Below are positions 9,271 through 17,467 of a DNA stretch of 64,000 nt, piece after piece. A model generated the notes under the pieces. That model had not been told where the DNA came from. It saw only the letters and a program-made list of their open reading frames with translations, and ran no database searches. Source of the DNA: Cellulophaga sp. F20128. GTDB lineage: Bacteria; Bacteroidota; Bacteroidia; Flavobacteriales; Flavobacteriaceae. Location of the stretch: the NCBI RefSeq assembly GCF_023015805.1, contig NZ_JALKBA010000004.1, positions 62,001-126,000 of the forward strand, read 5' to 3'. Every line of letters begins with the position of its first letter. Position 1 is the stretch's first letter. Position numbers and translations under genes: made by a program.

Positions 9271-11688
9271 TCAATTCAATTTATAGGTAAAGGTAGCTCT
9301 AATATTTCTTTGGTCAGATTGTAGTTCGTTATACGATTGGGAATTGGAAAGCTGGGTTTCTGAATACCGGATATATTGATTGAAAATATCAGTAACTCCA
9401 ATAGAAATTGATGCCTTGTTTTTTAATATAGACTTGCTCAAGGCAATGTCTAACCGAGTTAAACTTTTGGTTTTGGTTTGAGAATTTGTATTGGGGCCAA
9501 TATGGTAAAAATTTGACTGAAAATCTACCTTGTAAATTAGCGGAAATTTTGCACTAAATTTAGAAAACCAACTAACTTGGTTGGCCTCAAAATTGGTATT
9601 AATTATTTCATTAGTAACGGAATGATATACATAAGTTCCTGTTAGATTTTGTTTGTAAAGCAGGGTGTTTAAGGAAAATCTATAATCTTTAAGAGGAACA
9701 AAGGTTGTGGTTACATCGATACCGTACCTATCTTCCTTCCCGATGTTTCTTTTGGTTTTTGCTATTATTGGAGCATTTAGATCAGTTCCGTTGCTTGTTA
9801 TTGTTTCTGTGTCTCCTGTTTCTATGGTAACATTTTGCAATACGTCATTGGTTCTTTTGTAGTAAAGTGCAGATGTAAAAGTAATTTTATTCCATTTGTT
9901 CAGGTAATTAAACTCAAATGAATTGGTGAACATAGAGGTGAGGTCCGGGTTGCCATAATAGAGGTTGGTTTTACTAACTCTATTGGGAAAGGGGTTTAAG
10001 TTTCCAGCTGTGGGTCTACCTATTCGGCTGCTAAAATTTAAACTTAACTTTTCCTTAGTGCTAAGTTCGTACCCTAAAAATAATGAGGGAAACCAGTTTG
10101 TATACGATTTGTTATCTACCGTATGGGAATTCGTTAAAAGAACAGATACATCGGTGTTTTCTACACGCATTCCGGCAGAAATTGTTAGCTTATTAAAACC
10201 TTGACCAAATTGAAGGTAGGCTGCATTTACTTTTTGGTTGTAAACAAGATCGTTGCTGAAATTATAATTTTTAACAAAACTATTATTTATAATAGCGCCT
10301 TCAAGATAATTTATATGGTAATTATCAAAAACACCGCTATACCCCAATTCTATTTTTGAATTGTATGCTTGTCCAAAGGGTAGGATATAATCTACTTGTA
10401 AAAGCTGACTTATTTCGTGGTTATCGGTGATCGCTTTATCAAATAACCAATTATTACTTCCTATTTCGAAGGCTTCAGAAATAGCTCTGTCTTCTAATTC
10501 TAAACTTCTTGTGTATTGATAATCTACAGTTAATAAATGGCCTTTAGCATTAAATTTTTTATTGTAATTTGCAGCGTAACTTACGGTCTCTAGTTGACTA
10601 TCTTCCACAGTATTTCTGGTTCTGTTTACTAAAAAATCGCTGGGTTCATCAAAATTAATGATGGATATACCCGTATGATCAAGACCCGTAGTTTTTGTAT
10701 AGCTAATAGAATTGGTAAGACTACTAGAAGTATTAAGAAGGATTTCTAAGCCAAGTGTTGCAGTTAGATTTTTACTGTGTCGATCTAGAGAACGGTATTC
10801 ATTTTCATAACCCGTAGTAATGCCACTTGAGTCATAAAAATCATTATTGAATAAGGAATAACCAGGTCTTTCCCTATCGGTGTAGGCTGTATTGCTGAAC
10901 AAGTTAAAATTCTTCCGTTTTAAATTGAGAACAGTTCCAATTTTTTGGGATTTGGGATCCGAAAATGTGGTTGAAACCGATCCGCTAATACCCGATTTTT
11001 TGTTTTTCCGTAAAATGATGTTTAAAATACCAGCAGAACCAGAAGAACTGTATTTTGAAGATGGATTTGTAATTACTTCAACCTTTTCTATAGAGCTAAC
11101 AGGCATTTGTTTGAGGGCTTCTGGGCTAATTCCAGAAAGGGTAGAGGGTTTTCCGTTAATTAATATTTTAACGTTGGTATTACCTCTTAGGCTTATAGTT
11201 CCTTGAGCATCTACTGAAACGGAAGGAATGTTGTTTAAAACATCTGAGGCCGAACCACCAATTACAGTGAGATCTTTTCCTACATTGTATATTTTTTTAT
11301 CCAAGCGAAGTTCTACCGTAGTTTTATCGGCTATAAGTTCTACACCTGCCAATTGTTCTGCTTTTTGTGCTAATTTTATTTCACCAAAATCCTTAGAATT
11401 TAAAAACTTGTATTTTTTCTTTTCATAGGTCTTATAGGAAATAAACTCTACTAAAATATCGTAATAACCAGCGTCTACGGTAATGTTGAATTTCCCTTTT
11501 TGATTGGTAATTCCACCAGTTACCAAAGCAGGGTTATTCGTGTTTTGCAAGATCACCGTTGCATATTCCAGTGGCTGACTAGTCTCTTGACTAACCACAG
11601 TTCCTGTTATTTTAATTTTTTTTAAAGTGCTTTGTGAATGAGATAGGAAAGCAAAAAGCAAAAGAATTGGAAGGCTGATTTTTTTCAT
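9271..11688 (-). CDS. TonB-dependent-receptor-like outer-membrane beta-barrel protein (paralogue A)
   Basis: An 805-residue outer-membrane protein: a signal peptide (residues 1 to about 18), a carboxypeptidase-regulatory-like beta domain (KITGTVVSQETSQPLEYATV to about 110), a TonB plug region (IYNVGKDL, DVLNNIPSVSVDAQG, SLRGNTNVKILINGKPS) and a C-terminal barrel ending in aromatic/polar strands (ATFTYKLN). This layout is the family called outer membrane beta-barrel family protein in Bacteroidota, whose ligands are mostly unknown. It is clearly paralogous to the 12211-14700 protein, sharing most of its first 200 residues. A minus-strand -7-like TATTTTTG sits at 11773-11780. It has no neighbour in the same operon, unlike its paralogue. 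Confidence 0.88.
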   Translation of the reverse strand: MKKISLPILLLFAFLSHSQSTLKKIKITGTVVSQETSQPLEYATVILQNTNNPALVTGGITNQKGKFNITVDAGYYDILVEFISYKTYEKKKYKFLNSKDFGEIKLAQKAEQLAGVELIADKTTVELRLDKKIYNVGKDLTVIGGSASDVLNNIPSVSVDAQGTISLRGNTNVKILINGKPSTLSGISPEALKQMPVSSIEKVEVITNPSSKYSSSGSAGILNIILRKNKKSGISGSVSTTFSDPKSQKIGTVLNLKRKNFNLFSNTAYTDRERPGYSLFNNDFYDSSGITTGYENEYRSLDRHSKNLTATLGLEILLNTSSSLTNSISYTKTTGLDHTGISIINFDEPSDFLVNRTRNTVEDSQLETVSYAANYNKKFNAKGHLLTVDYQYTRSLELEDRAISEAFEIGSNNWLFDKAITDNHEISQLLQVDYILPFGQAYNSKIELGYSGVFDNYHINYLEGAIINNSFVKNYNFSNDLVYNQKVNAAYLQFGQGFNKLTISAGMRVENTDVSVLLTNSHTVDNKSYTNWFPSLFLGYELSTKEKLSLNFSSRIGRPTAGNLNPFPNRVSKTNLYYGNPDLTSMFTNSFEFNYLNKWNKITFTSALYYKRTNDVLQNVTIETGDTETITSNGTDLNAPIIAKTKRNIGKEDRYGIDVTTTFVPLKDYRFSLNTLLYKQNLTGTYVYHSVTNEIINTNFEANQVSWFSKFSAKFPLIYKVDFQSNFYHIGPNTNSQTKTKSLTRLDIALSKSILKNKASISIGVTDIFNQYIRYSETQLSNSQSYNELQSDQRNIRATFTYKLN

Positions 11689-11932
11689 TAATTAAATATC
11701 TAAATCTCAAATTTCATAAACTTATCTAGTAGGAAATGTTATGCTTATTGAATTGCGGACTGTTTATTGTTCCAAAAATAAATCCAATTAAATATTGTAA
11801 TGTAATGATATGAAAATTTATTATAATAGAGAATTTTATTACAAATTAAATTGACTGTTATGATTTCTTACAAGTAATTTTCGTCAATTATCTAATGCGT
11901 TGAAAAAATATTTTATTTTTTTTAAAAATTGA

Positions 11933-11963
11933 TTTGTACTATTCATCTTAACAAGTATCTTTG
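11933..11963 (+). promoter_or_regulatory. Full Bacteroidota promoter (TTTG - 19 nt - TATCTTTG)
   Basis: TTTG at 11933-11936 and TATCTTTG at 11956-11963 are separated by exactly 19 nt, matching the -33/-7 consensus of Bacteroidota primary sigma factor promoters at every defined position. Transcription should start near 11969, before the ATG at 11986. Confidence 0.75.
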
Positions 11964-11985
11964 TAAACGTAAAAAGAAATTACTT

Positions 11986-12159
11986 ATGTTTGAATTTGAC
12001 CAGTATTTAGGTTTTTTAGCTTTTTTAACTATCCTTACAATAGGGTTTTGGTTAATGATATTTTTACTAACTTTTGTGATCCCATATTGGTTGGGTGGAT
12101 CAATCATAGAACTGATTAAAGAAAAACGTGCCGCTAGGAAAGCGAAACGTACAGAATAA
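11986..12159 (+). CDS. Small single- or double-pass membrane protein, 57 aa
   Basis: A 57-residue protein: a long hydrophobic segment (about residues 9-37) and a strongly basic tail (IKEKRAARKAKRTE), so the tail should be cytoplasmic. The frame extends upstream to a TTG at 11929, but the well-formed promoter at 11933-11963 lies inside that extension, so ATG 11986 is the start. The gene is short but framed by a consensus promoter and a strong terminator, which argues that it is real. I do not recognise a function. Confidence 0.7.
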   Translation: MFEFDQYLGFLAFLTILTIGFWLMIFLLTFVIPYWLGGSIIELIKEKRAARKAKRTE

Positions 12160-12188
12160 AAAAAAGAGGCTTATTAGCCTCTTTTTTT
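12159..12188. terminator. Intrinsic terminator, shared by convergent genes
   Basis: A 13-bp stem (12159-12171 with 12176-12188), a 4-nt loop, GAGGCT/AGCCTC core, seven A on the left and seven T on the right. It begins at the stop codon of the 57-aa gene and also lies just downstream of the minus-strand receptor gene. Confidence 0.9.
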
Positions 12189-12210
12189 ATGTTCTTTTTT
12201 CAAGGAATGA

Positions 12211-14700
12211 TTAAAATTCTCCTTCACTATCATTATAATTTTGTTGCTGTCTTTGATTGGCCTTTCCTTTAGGTTGATTAAAGCGATAGACTAAACCTAA
12301 AGTAAAAGATCTTTGTCTCCATTGAAATTCACTGTCTGAAGTAAAGAATGCCGTTTCTGTAAATGATTTTCTGATGGCAGAATTAAATACATCATTTACA
12401 TTAAAGGTTATTGTACTATTATCTCCAAATACATCTTTACTAAAAGCCATACTTAAGAAAAACATAGAACTCGATTTTGTTTGAGAGTTTTCAGAAGGAC
12501 CGCGAAAGTATCCGTTTGTTTGCCATTCTATTTTGGTTGGTAAAGTAACTTTAGCACTTAGGCGTGAAGACCAACTCGTATTTTTTGCACCGTAATCTAC
12601 CGTGTTAAAAACACCTTCTGTCTGAAATTGATAGAAGTTAAAGCTTCCATTAAGTCGCAACCATTGGGAAGGATTGTACATTACCCCAGCTTCAGCCCCA
12701 ACACGTTCATTGGTAGATAAATTAATAGGTATAGATCTTATGATTCTAATACCATCAGAAGTAACCTCGCCTGTCTCTTCTTGAATTCGTTCAAAAGCAT
12801 TAGTTTCTTTTTGGTAATAAATGGAAGAGGTTAAGGTTAACTTATCCCATCGTTTTAAGTAGCCTAAATCAAATGCATTTGCATAGGCAGGATCTAGGTC
12901 AGGATTCCCTTGAAAGACATTGGTTCTACTGGATCTAGACGGAAATGGGTTGATGTAATATCCTCTAGGTCTGTTAATTCTTCTATTGTAGCCTAAAGAA
13001 ATATTTTCCATCTCGTTTAATTCAAAAATAAAATTAAGAGTAGGAAAAAGACCTAAATAATTTTTATCAAAATTTAAATCAACATCTTGTCCTATAATAT
13101 CTTGCAAGGCTTCAGCGTCATATTCAGAAACCACACTTCCCTTTAGTTGCGTATTCTCTAAACGTAAACCTAATAAAAAAGAAAATTTACCAAATTTGTT
13201 TCCGTATTGTGAATACACGGCATTTACGTTTTCATCGTAAGTAAACTTGTTTGTTAAATCTAAATTTGTTTCATATTGCCCAGAATTTTGATTTAAGGTA
13301 TCTAACTGGTAATCGTTTATACTTTGTTCAAAATTTCCTCTATAGCCTGCTTCAAATTGTGCATCTCCCATAGGAAGTACATAATCCATTTGGAACAAGT
13401 ATTCATTCTGTATTTCATCTTTATAAACGTTTTCTCGAGCTAACAATTCATTTAGAGGAACTGTACTGTTTTCCTCAATGGTTGTTAAAACATCTTCAAC
13501 ATCCTTAGAGTATTGAAAATCACCGGTTAACTTATGGCCGTCTTCATTAAAGCTATTGGTGTAGTTTAAGGATACTTGGTAACTTTTATCGTCTTCAGAA
13601 TCTCCTTCAGAACGGAAGGTTCTACTTGCAATATCCGAATCTAGGTACCGTATGTTATCATTTTCCGTAATATCAGATTCATCAGAAATACGACCAAAAA
13701 CACTGGCCGTCACAGAAGACTTTTCAGAAATAAAATACTCTGCTCCTATATTTGCATTAAACCCTTTGTCTTTTCTTTCAATAGCTCTATCTTCTATGAT
13801 TCTATCAAAATCTCCACTTGCATAGGTATTGTCAAAATACCCACTTCCTGGAGACTCTCTGTACGAATACCCAAGGGTGTTAAAAAGGTTAAATTTGGTA
13901 GTCCTTAAATTGAGGTTTGTATTAATTTGTGATGATAATGGGTAACCAAAAGTAGTGTTCAAGGATCCGTTAAAGCCAAGTGTTTTTTCCTTTTTTAGGA
14001 CGATGTTTAAAATACCTGCAGTCCCTTCAGCATCGTATCTAGCAGACGGACTGGTAATAACTTCAACCTTTTCAATGGCATCTGCCGGCAACTGGCGCAA
14101 TGCATCTGTTGATCCAAAACCAGCCATAGCAGATGGCTTGCCGTTAATAAGAATTCTAACATTCTCATTTCCTCGCAAACTAATGGCTCCGTCTATATCA
14201 ACGGTAACCGACGGCACATTGTTTAGTGCATCGCTTATGTTTGCGCCACTATTAGCAATATCTTTACCAATATTGTATATTTTTTTATCCAATCTAATTT
14301 CTACTGTTGTCCTTTCGGCAACAACTTCTACACCTTCTAATTCTTCGGCATTTAAGCCTAGCTTAATGACACCTAAATCTATAGATTTTGATAAAGATTG
14401 ATTGGTTAAGCTGTACGTTTTATAAGATAAGAATTCAATCCTAATATCGTAATTGCCAGCATCTGCGGTAACATTAAATTTTCCTTGTTCATCTGTTATA
14501 CCTCCAGTTAGGATGGTGGGGTCTACAACGCTTTGAAGTATTAAAGTTGCATATTCTAAAGGTCTGCCAGTTTCTTGATCAACTACAGTACCTGTGATTT
14601 TTATTTTTTTTGGGTTGTTTGTTGCACTGTTTGGATTAGGGCCCTGTGCTTGAATAATTAAAGTTGTACATAATAACAATAAGGAAAATGCTTTTTTCAT
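12211..14700 (-). CDS. TonB-dependent-receptor-like outer-membrane beta-barrel protein (paralogue B)
   Basis: An 829-residue protein with a signal peptide (about 1-18), a carboxypeptidase-regulatory-like domain (KITGTVVDQETGRPLEYATL), a plug-like region (DALNNVPSVTVDIDG, SLRGNENVRILINGKPS, VEVITSPSARYDAEG) and a large barrel. The barrel is followed by a polar Gln/Asn-rich tail (KGKANQRQQQNYNDSEGEF) after the expected last strand (TLGLVYRFN), which is unusual because barrel proteins normally end at the C-terminal aromatic residue. It starts 2 nt after the stop of the small secreted protein gene at 14703-15161, so the two are translationally linked. It is a paralogue of 9271-11688; ligand unknown. 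Confidence 0.88.
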   Translation of the reverse strand: MKKAFSLLLLCTTLIIQAQGPNPNSATNNPKKIKITGTVVDQETGRPLEYATLILQSVVDPTILTGGITDEQGKFNVTADAGNYDIRIEFLSYKTYSLTNQSLSKSIDLGVIKLGLNAEELEGVEVVAERTTVEIRLDKKIYNIGKDIANSGANISDALNNVPSVTVDIDGAISLRGNENVRILINGKPSAMAGFGSTDALRQLPADAIEKVEVITSPSARYDAEGTAGILNIVLKKEKTLGFNGSLNTTFGYPLSSQINTNLNLRTTKFNLFNTLGYSYRESPGSGYFDNTYASGDFDRIIEDRAIERKDKGFNANIGAEYFISEKSSVTASVFGRISDESDITENDNIRYLDSDIASRTFRSEGDSEDDKSYQVSLNYTNSFNEDGHKLTGDFQYSKDVEDVLTTIEENSTVPLNELLARENVYKDEIQNEYLFQMDYVLPMGDAQFEAGYRGNFEQSINDYQLDTLNQNSGQYETNLDLTNKFTYDENVNAVYSQYGNKFGKFSFLLGLRLENTQLKGSVVSEYDAEALQDIIGQDVDLNFDKNYLGLFPTLNFIFELNEMENISLGYNRRINRPRGYYINPFPSRSSRTNVFQGNPDLDPAYANAFDLGYLKRWDKLTLTSSIYYQKETNAFERIQEETGEVTSDGIRIIRSIPINLSTNERVGAEAGVMYNPSQWLRLNGSFNFYQFQTEGVFNTVDYGAKNTSWSSRLSAKVTLPTKIEWQTNGYFRGPSENSQTKSSSMFFLSMAFSKDVFGDNSTITFNVNDVFNSAIRKSFTETAFFTSDSEFQWRQRSFTLGLVYRFNQPKGKANQRQQQNYNDSEGEF

Positions 14701-14702
14701 TC

Positions 14703-15161
14703 TTACTTTTTAGGTTTTTTCTTTTTTCTTTTTTTGGCTTTTTTAAAACCACTCTCTTCTAATGCCACATATGCCTCATACTTTTCTTCTGGCAAGGCTG
14801 CTTTTAATTCCTCAGATTGTTCTTTGCGAAGTCTTTCTATACTTTCCTTCATTATATCGCCTTCTAATTTCAAAATTTGAAGCTGCATGTATTTTTTAAT
14901 ATACTTTGTAAGTGTGGTGCTTACAATTGCTTTTTCAAAATCATTGAGATCAATAGATTCAATAATTATTGGCATCTGTAACTCTACAATCTCTTCTGCA
15001 GTTAAAGGTTCTGGTTTTTCATTGGACTGTGTTTGTGGCATTTGACTTCTTTGTCTGCCATAGCCTTCATTTCCATATCCATTTCCATATTGTGCTTCTA
15101 CCGTTGTAGCCGCTACTATAATTAGTACTGCTGTGAATAAAAATCCTTTCTTGGTTTTCAT
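14703..15161 (-). CDS. Small secreted protein with basic tail (paralogue 1)
   Basis: A 152-residue protein with a signal peptide cut after about VEAQ (residue 24), a Gly/Tyr/Asn/Gln-rich linker, then a helical domain starting LTAEEIVELQMPIIIESIDLN and ending EEKYEAYVALEES, and finally a Lys-rich tail (KKAKKRKKKKPKK). The helical domain is paralogous to the protein at 15614-16084 (shared MPII, TTL.KY.KK, ELKA, KFEAYV/KYEAYV positions). It is immediately upstream of the paralogue B receptor with 2 nt between them, suggesting a periplasmic helper or stability factor for that barrel; this is inference. Spy/CpxP-like chaperones are a distant possibility. Confidence 0.75.
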   Translation of the reverse strand: MKTKKGFLFTAVLIIVAATTVEAQYGNGYGNEGYGRQRSQMPQTQSNEKPEPLTAEEIVELQMPIIIESIDLNDFEKAIVSTTLTKYIKKYMQLQILKLEGDIMKESIERLRKEQSEELKAALPEEKYEAYVALEESGFKKAKKRKKKKPKK

Positions 15162-15268
15162 AACTTTCTGAGTTATTTAGATTTCAAAATTAAAGCAAGG
15201 TTTAACTCTGTTTGGTTAAATGTTTGTTAAATTGATTCCCTTGAGTATCCGGAAAAATTCTGGACAAC

Positions 15269-15610
15269 TTAAAGTATAGTGTCTATTAGTTCTGTAGGCC
15301 TTCCTATGACAGCTTTATCTCCATTTATAACTATGGGCCTTTCTATTAGTTTAGGATGTGTTAGCATAGCCTCAATAATTTGGTCGTTAGTTAGTGCTTT
15401 GCCTTTGTAATTTTCTTTCCAAATGGCTTCATTCTTACGAACAAGTGTCAGAGGCGTACAATTAAGTAATTCTATAATATGAACTAATTCCTTTTTCGTA
15501 GGAGTATCTTTTAGATACTGAACTACTTCAAATTCTTTACCCGAATCTTGCAGTAGTTGCAGTCCTTGGCGCGATTTAGAACAGCGGGGGTTGTGGTATA
15601 TTTTAATCAT
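15269..15610 (-). CDS. arsC: ArsC-family arsenate reductase (glutaredoxin type)
   Basis: A 113-residue thioredoxin-fold protein. It starts with the ArsC signature IYHNPRCSKSR, whose Cys10 is the catalytic thiol that attacks arsenate, and has the later substrate-binding Arg in LIERPIVI (LxERPIV motif of the glutaredoxin-linked class). Spx and YffB share the fold, but the NPRCSKSR motif and ERPIV fit ArsC. No arsenite efflux pump or ArsR is nearby, so a role in arsenic resistance is not supported by context. It starts 3 nt after the stop of the secreted protein gene at 15614, and so is in its operon. Confidence 0.85.
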   Translation of the reverse strand: MIKIYHNPRCSKSRQGLQLLQDSGKEFEVVQYLKDTPTKKELVHIIELLNCTPLTLVRKNEAIWKENYKGKALTNDQIIEAMLTHPKLIERPIVINGDKAVIGRPTELIDTIL

Positions 15611-15613
15611 TCT

Positions 15614-16084
15614 TTAATATGGGAAAATTTGGAATAATTTGAAAGAAGGACGTTTTCTATAATACATCGTTTCTCTTAAATTAACATAAGCTTCAAATTT
15701 TGATTTTGTTAATATTGCTTTTAATTCGTTCAATTGTTTTTCTTCAAGCGTTTTTACATATAGCTTTAGGGAATCGTTATGAATTTGAGCTTTGTCCAGT
15801 GTCAAGGATTTTTTGAGGTATTTAACTAGTGTGGTATTAACCAATGATGCTTCGTTTGAATCTAATTTGATAGTTTCAGCAATTATTGGCATATAAACTT
15901 CTATGATATCTTCAGGAGTTTGCTTCTTGGGATTTGAAGATGATGTAGTTTTGTAATATTTCTCTGTTGGCAATTTTTCAACCGGAAAAGGTTCATCTAA
16001 ATTAATATAACGCTGCGCGTTTACAGCAGGGATAGTTAGAAGTAGAATGATAAATGCATTTATATAGATTTTTATTACACCCAT
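15614..16084 (-). CDS. Small secreted protein (paralogue 2)
   Basis: A 156-residue protein with a signal peptide (residues 1 to about 23, ending AVNAQ), a linker, and a helical domain (TPEDIIEVYMPIIAETIKLDS to KFEAYVNLRET) that matches the 14703-15161 protein along its length but lacks the Lys-rich tail; it ends in an aromatic/basic tail instead. It is the first gene of a minus-strand run: this gene, arsC, paralogue 1, receptor B. Two receptor genes and two such helpers within 7 kb suggest an old receptor-helper duplication. No known function. Confidence 0.7.
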   Translation of the reverse strand: MGVIKIYINAFIILLLTIPAVNAQRYINLDEPFPVEKLPTEKYYKTTSSSNPKKQTPEDIIEVYMPIIAETIKLDSNEASLVNTTLVKYLKKSLTLDKAQIHNDSLKLYVKTLEEKQLNELKAILTKSKFEAYVNLRETMYYRKRPSFKLFQIFPY

Positions 16085-16182
16085 AATTTCCTAATTTTAA
16101 AGTTTGTATTTTAAACCTAACGGCCACAAATTTTATGCCATAGTGGAAAACTAAATTGTTGTTCAATAGATACTTATATAAT

Positions 16183-17278
16183 TTAATAGTCTCTTTGTCC
16201 CATCATCATAAGATAGGCTTTTAAAAACGGATCAATATTGCCATCCATAACAGCATCTACATTACCGGTTTCTTCGGCCGTGCGTACATCTTTTACCAAT
16301 TTGTAAGGATGCATCACATAGTTTCTAATTTGAGAGCCCCATTCAATTTTCATTTTTCCAGCTTCAATTTCACTACGGGCTTCTTGTTTTTTTCGCAATT
16401 CAATTTCATACAATTGCGATTTAAGCATTTTCATAGCCGTTGCCCTATTGTCGTGCTGGGAACGAGAATCGGAACACGAAATTTGAATTCCAGAGGGTTT
16501 GTGGCTTAATTGTACCTTGGTTTCTACCTTGTTCACATTTTGGCCTCCAGCACCACTAGACCTCGCTGTTGTAATTTCAATATCTGCAGGGTTAATGTCT
16601 ATCTCAATACTCTCATCCGCTAGCGGATACACGTATACAGATGCAAATGAGGTATGCCTTTTTGCATTGCTATCAAACGGAGAAATACGGACCAGTCGAT
16701 GAACACCATTTTCTCCCTTTAACCATCCAAAAGCAAAGTCACCTTCAATTTCTAAGGTTACGGTTTTAATGCCAGCAACATCGCCCCCTTGGTAATTGAG
16801 CTCTTTGATTTTATATCCATTTTTCTCACTCCACATAAGGTACATGCGCATTAGCATTGCTGCCCAATCGCAACTTTCTGTTCCCCCAGCACCCGCGGTT
16901 ATTTGTAAAATAGCAGGGAGTTCATCACCTTCTTCAGAAAGCATGTTCTTAAACTCTAACTTTTCAATATGTGTTTGAGCCTTGATGAAATGGGTTTCAA
17001 CCTCTTCAGCGGTAACCTCTCCTTCTTTTAAAAACTCTAACAATACTTCCAAATCGGCCACCAAAACTTTGGCATCCTCATAATCTTTTACCCACTTCTT
17101 TTTGGATTGTAATGTTTTCATCTGTGCCTGGGCACTTTGAGCATTATCCCAAAAATTAGGCGCTAAGGTTTTTTCTTCTTCATTTTCGATCTCTATAAGC
17201 TTGGCATCAACGTCAAAGATACCTCCTTAACGCACCAAGGCGATCTAATAGATCTTTGTACTGATCTGTTGTTATCAT
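16183..17278 (-). CDS. prfB: Peptide chain release factor 2, made by +1 programmed frameshift
   Basis: RF2 ends translation at UGA and UAA. The gene starts at ATG 17278, reads 21 codons to an in-frame TGA at 17215-17213, shifts +1 there, and continues in the frame that ends at 16183, giving 364 residues, the usual RF2 length. The zero frame ends GALRRYL-stop; the shifted frame continues [15 protein letters not shown] and [14 protein letters not shown], typical RF2 N-terminal sequence. The SPF stop-recognition tripeptide (about residue 200) and the GGQ peptidyl-hydrolysis motif ([13 protein letters not shown], about 244-246) are intact. A promoter is visible at 17295-17324. Reading only the downstream frame from ATG 17121 would wrongly give a truncated 312-residue protein. 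Confidence 0.96.
17212..17227 (-). promoter_or_regulatory. prfB programmed +1 frameshift site
   Basis: On the minus strand: AGGAGG (17227-17222), three nucleotides, then CTT TGA C (17218-17212). An internal Shine-Dalgarno-like element three bases before the CTT slip codon, in-frame TGA, then C, is the well-known autoregulatory prfB frameshift signal: low RF2 lets the ribosome pause at UGA and slip to read on. Confidence 0.95.
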
Positions 17279-17294
17279 TTCTAATAATTTTAAG

Positions 17295-17324
17295 CAAAAA
17301 TAGAACATAACTATGGTTGTGCAA
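17295..17324 (-). promoter_or_regulatory. prfB promoter (TTG - 19 nt - TATTTTTG)
   Basis: On the minus strand TTG (17324-17322) and TATTTTTG (17302-17295) are 19 nt apart, fitting the Bacteroidota consensus apart from ATTG instead of TTTG at -33. The expected start near 17290 gives a short leader before ATG 17278. Confidence 0.6.
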
Positions 17325-17467
17325 TCTATTTTATATAAATTTAGAAAATCTTAAAAAAATAGAACAATAGAACCCATAAAAGGGTATTAGCCAAAGGTAT
17401 AAACGCGTTATTTTTATACGGGCCAAATACAACAGAATACTGCACAAACAAAACCTAAAACGAGCGT

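Noticed and set aside
9199-9285. A 22-codon plus-strand frame next to the receptor A gene end
   Set aside because: It overlaps the end of the receptor gene and shows no supporting start signal or conservation that I can recognise.
11929-11985. TTG-started 5' extension of the 57-aa gene
   Set aside because: A consensus promoter lies inside the extension and the extra residues have no family-like content.
15269-15610. An arsenic resistance operon
   Set aside because: Only the ArsC-like protein is present; no ArsR, ArsB/Acr3 or ArsA lies near, and neighbours are secreted proteins.
16183-17121. A 312-residue prfB starting at ATG 17121, i.e. a truncated RF2
   Set aside because: The upstream frame and the CTT-TGA-C shift site show that the full 364-residue protein is made by frameshifting.
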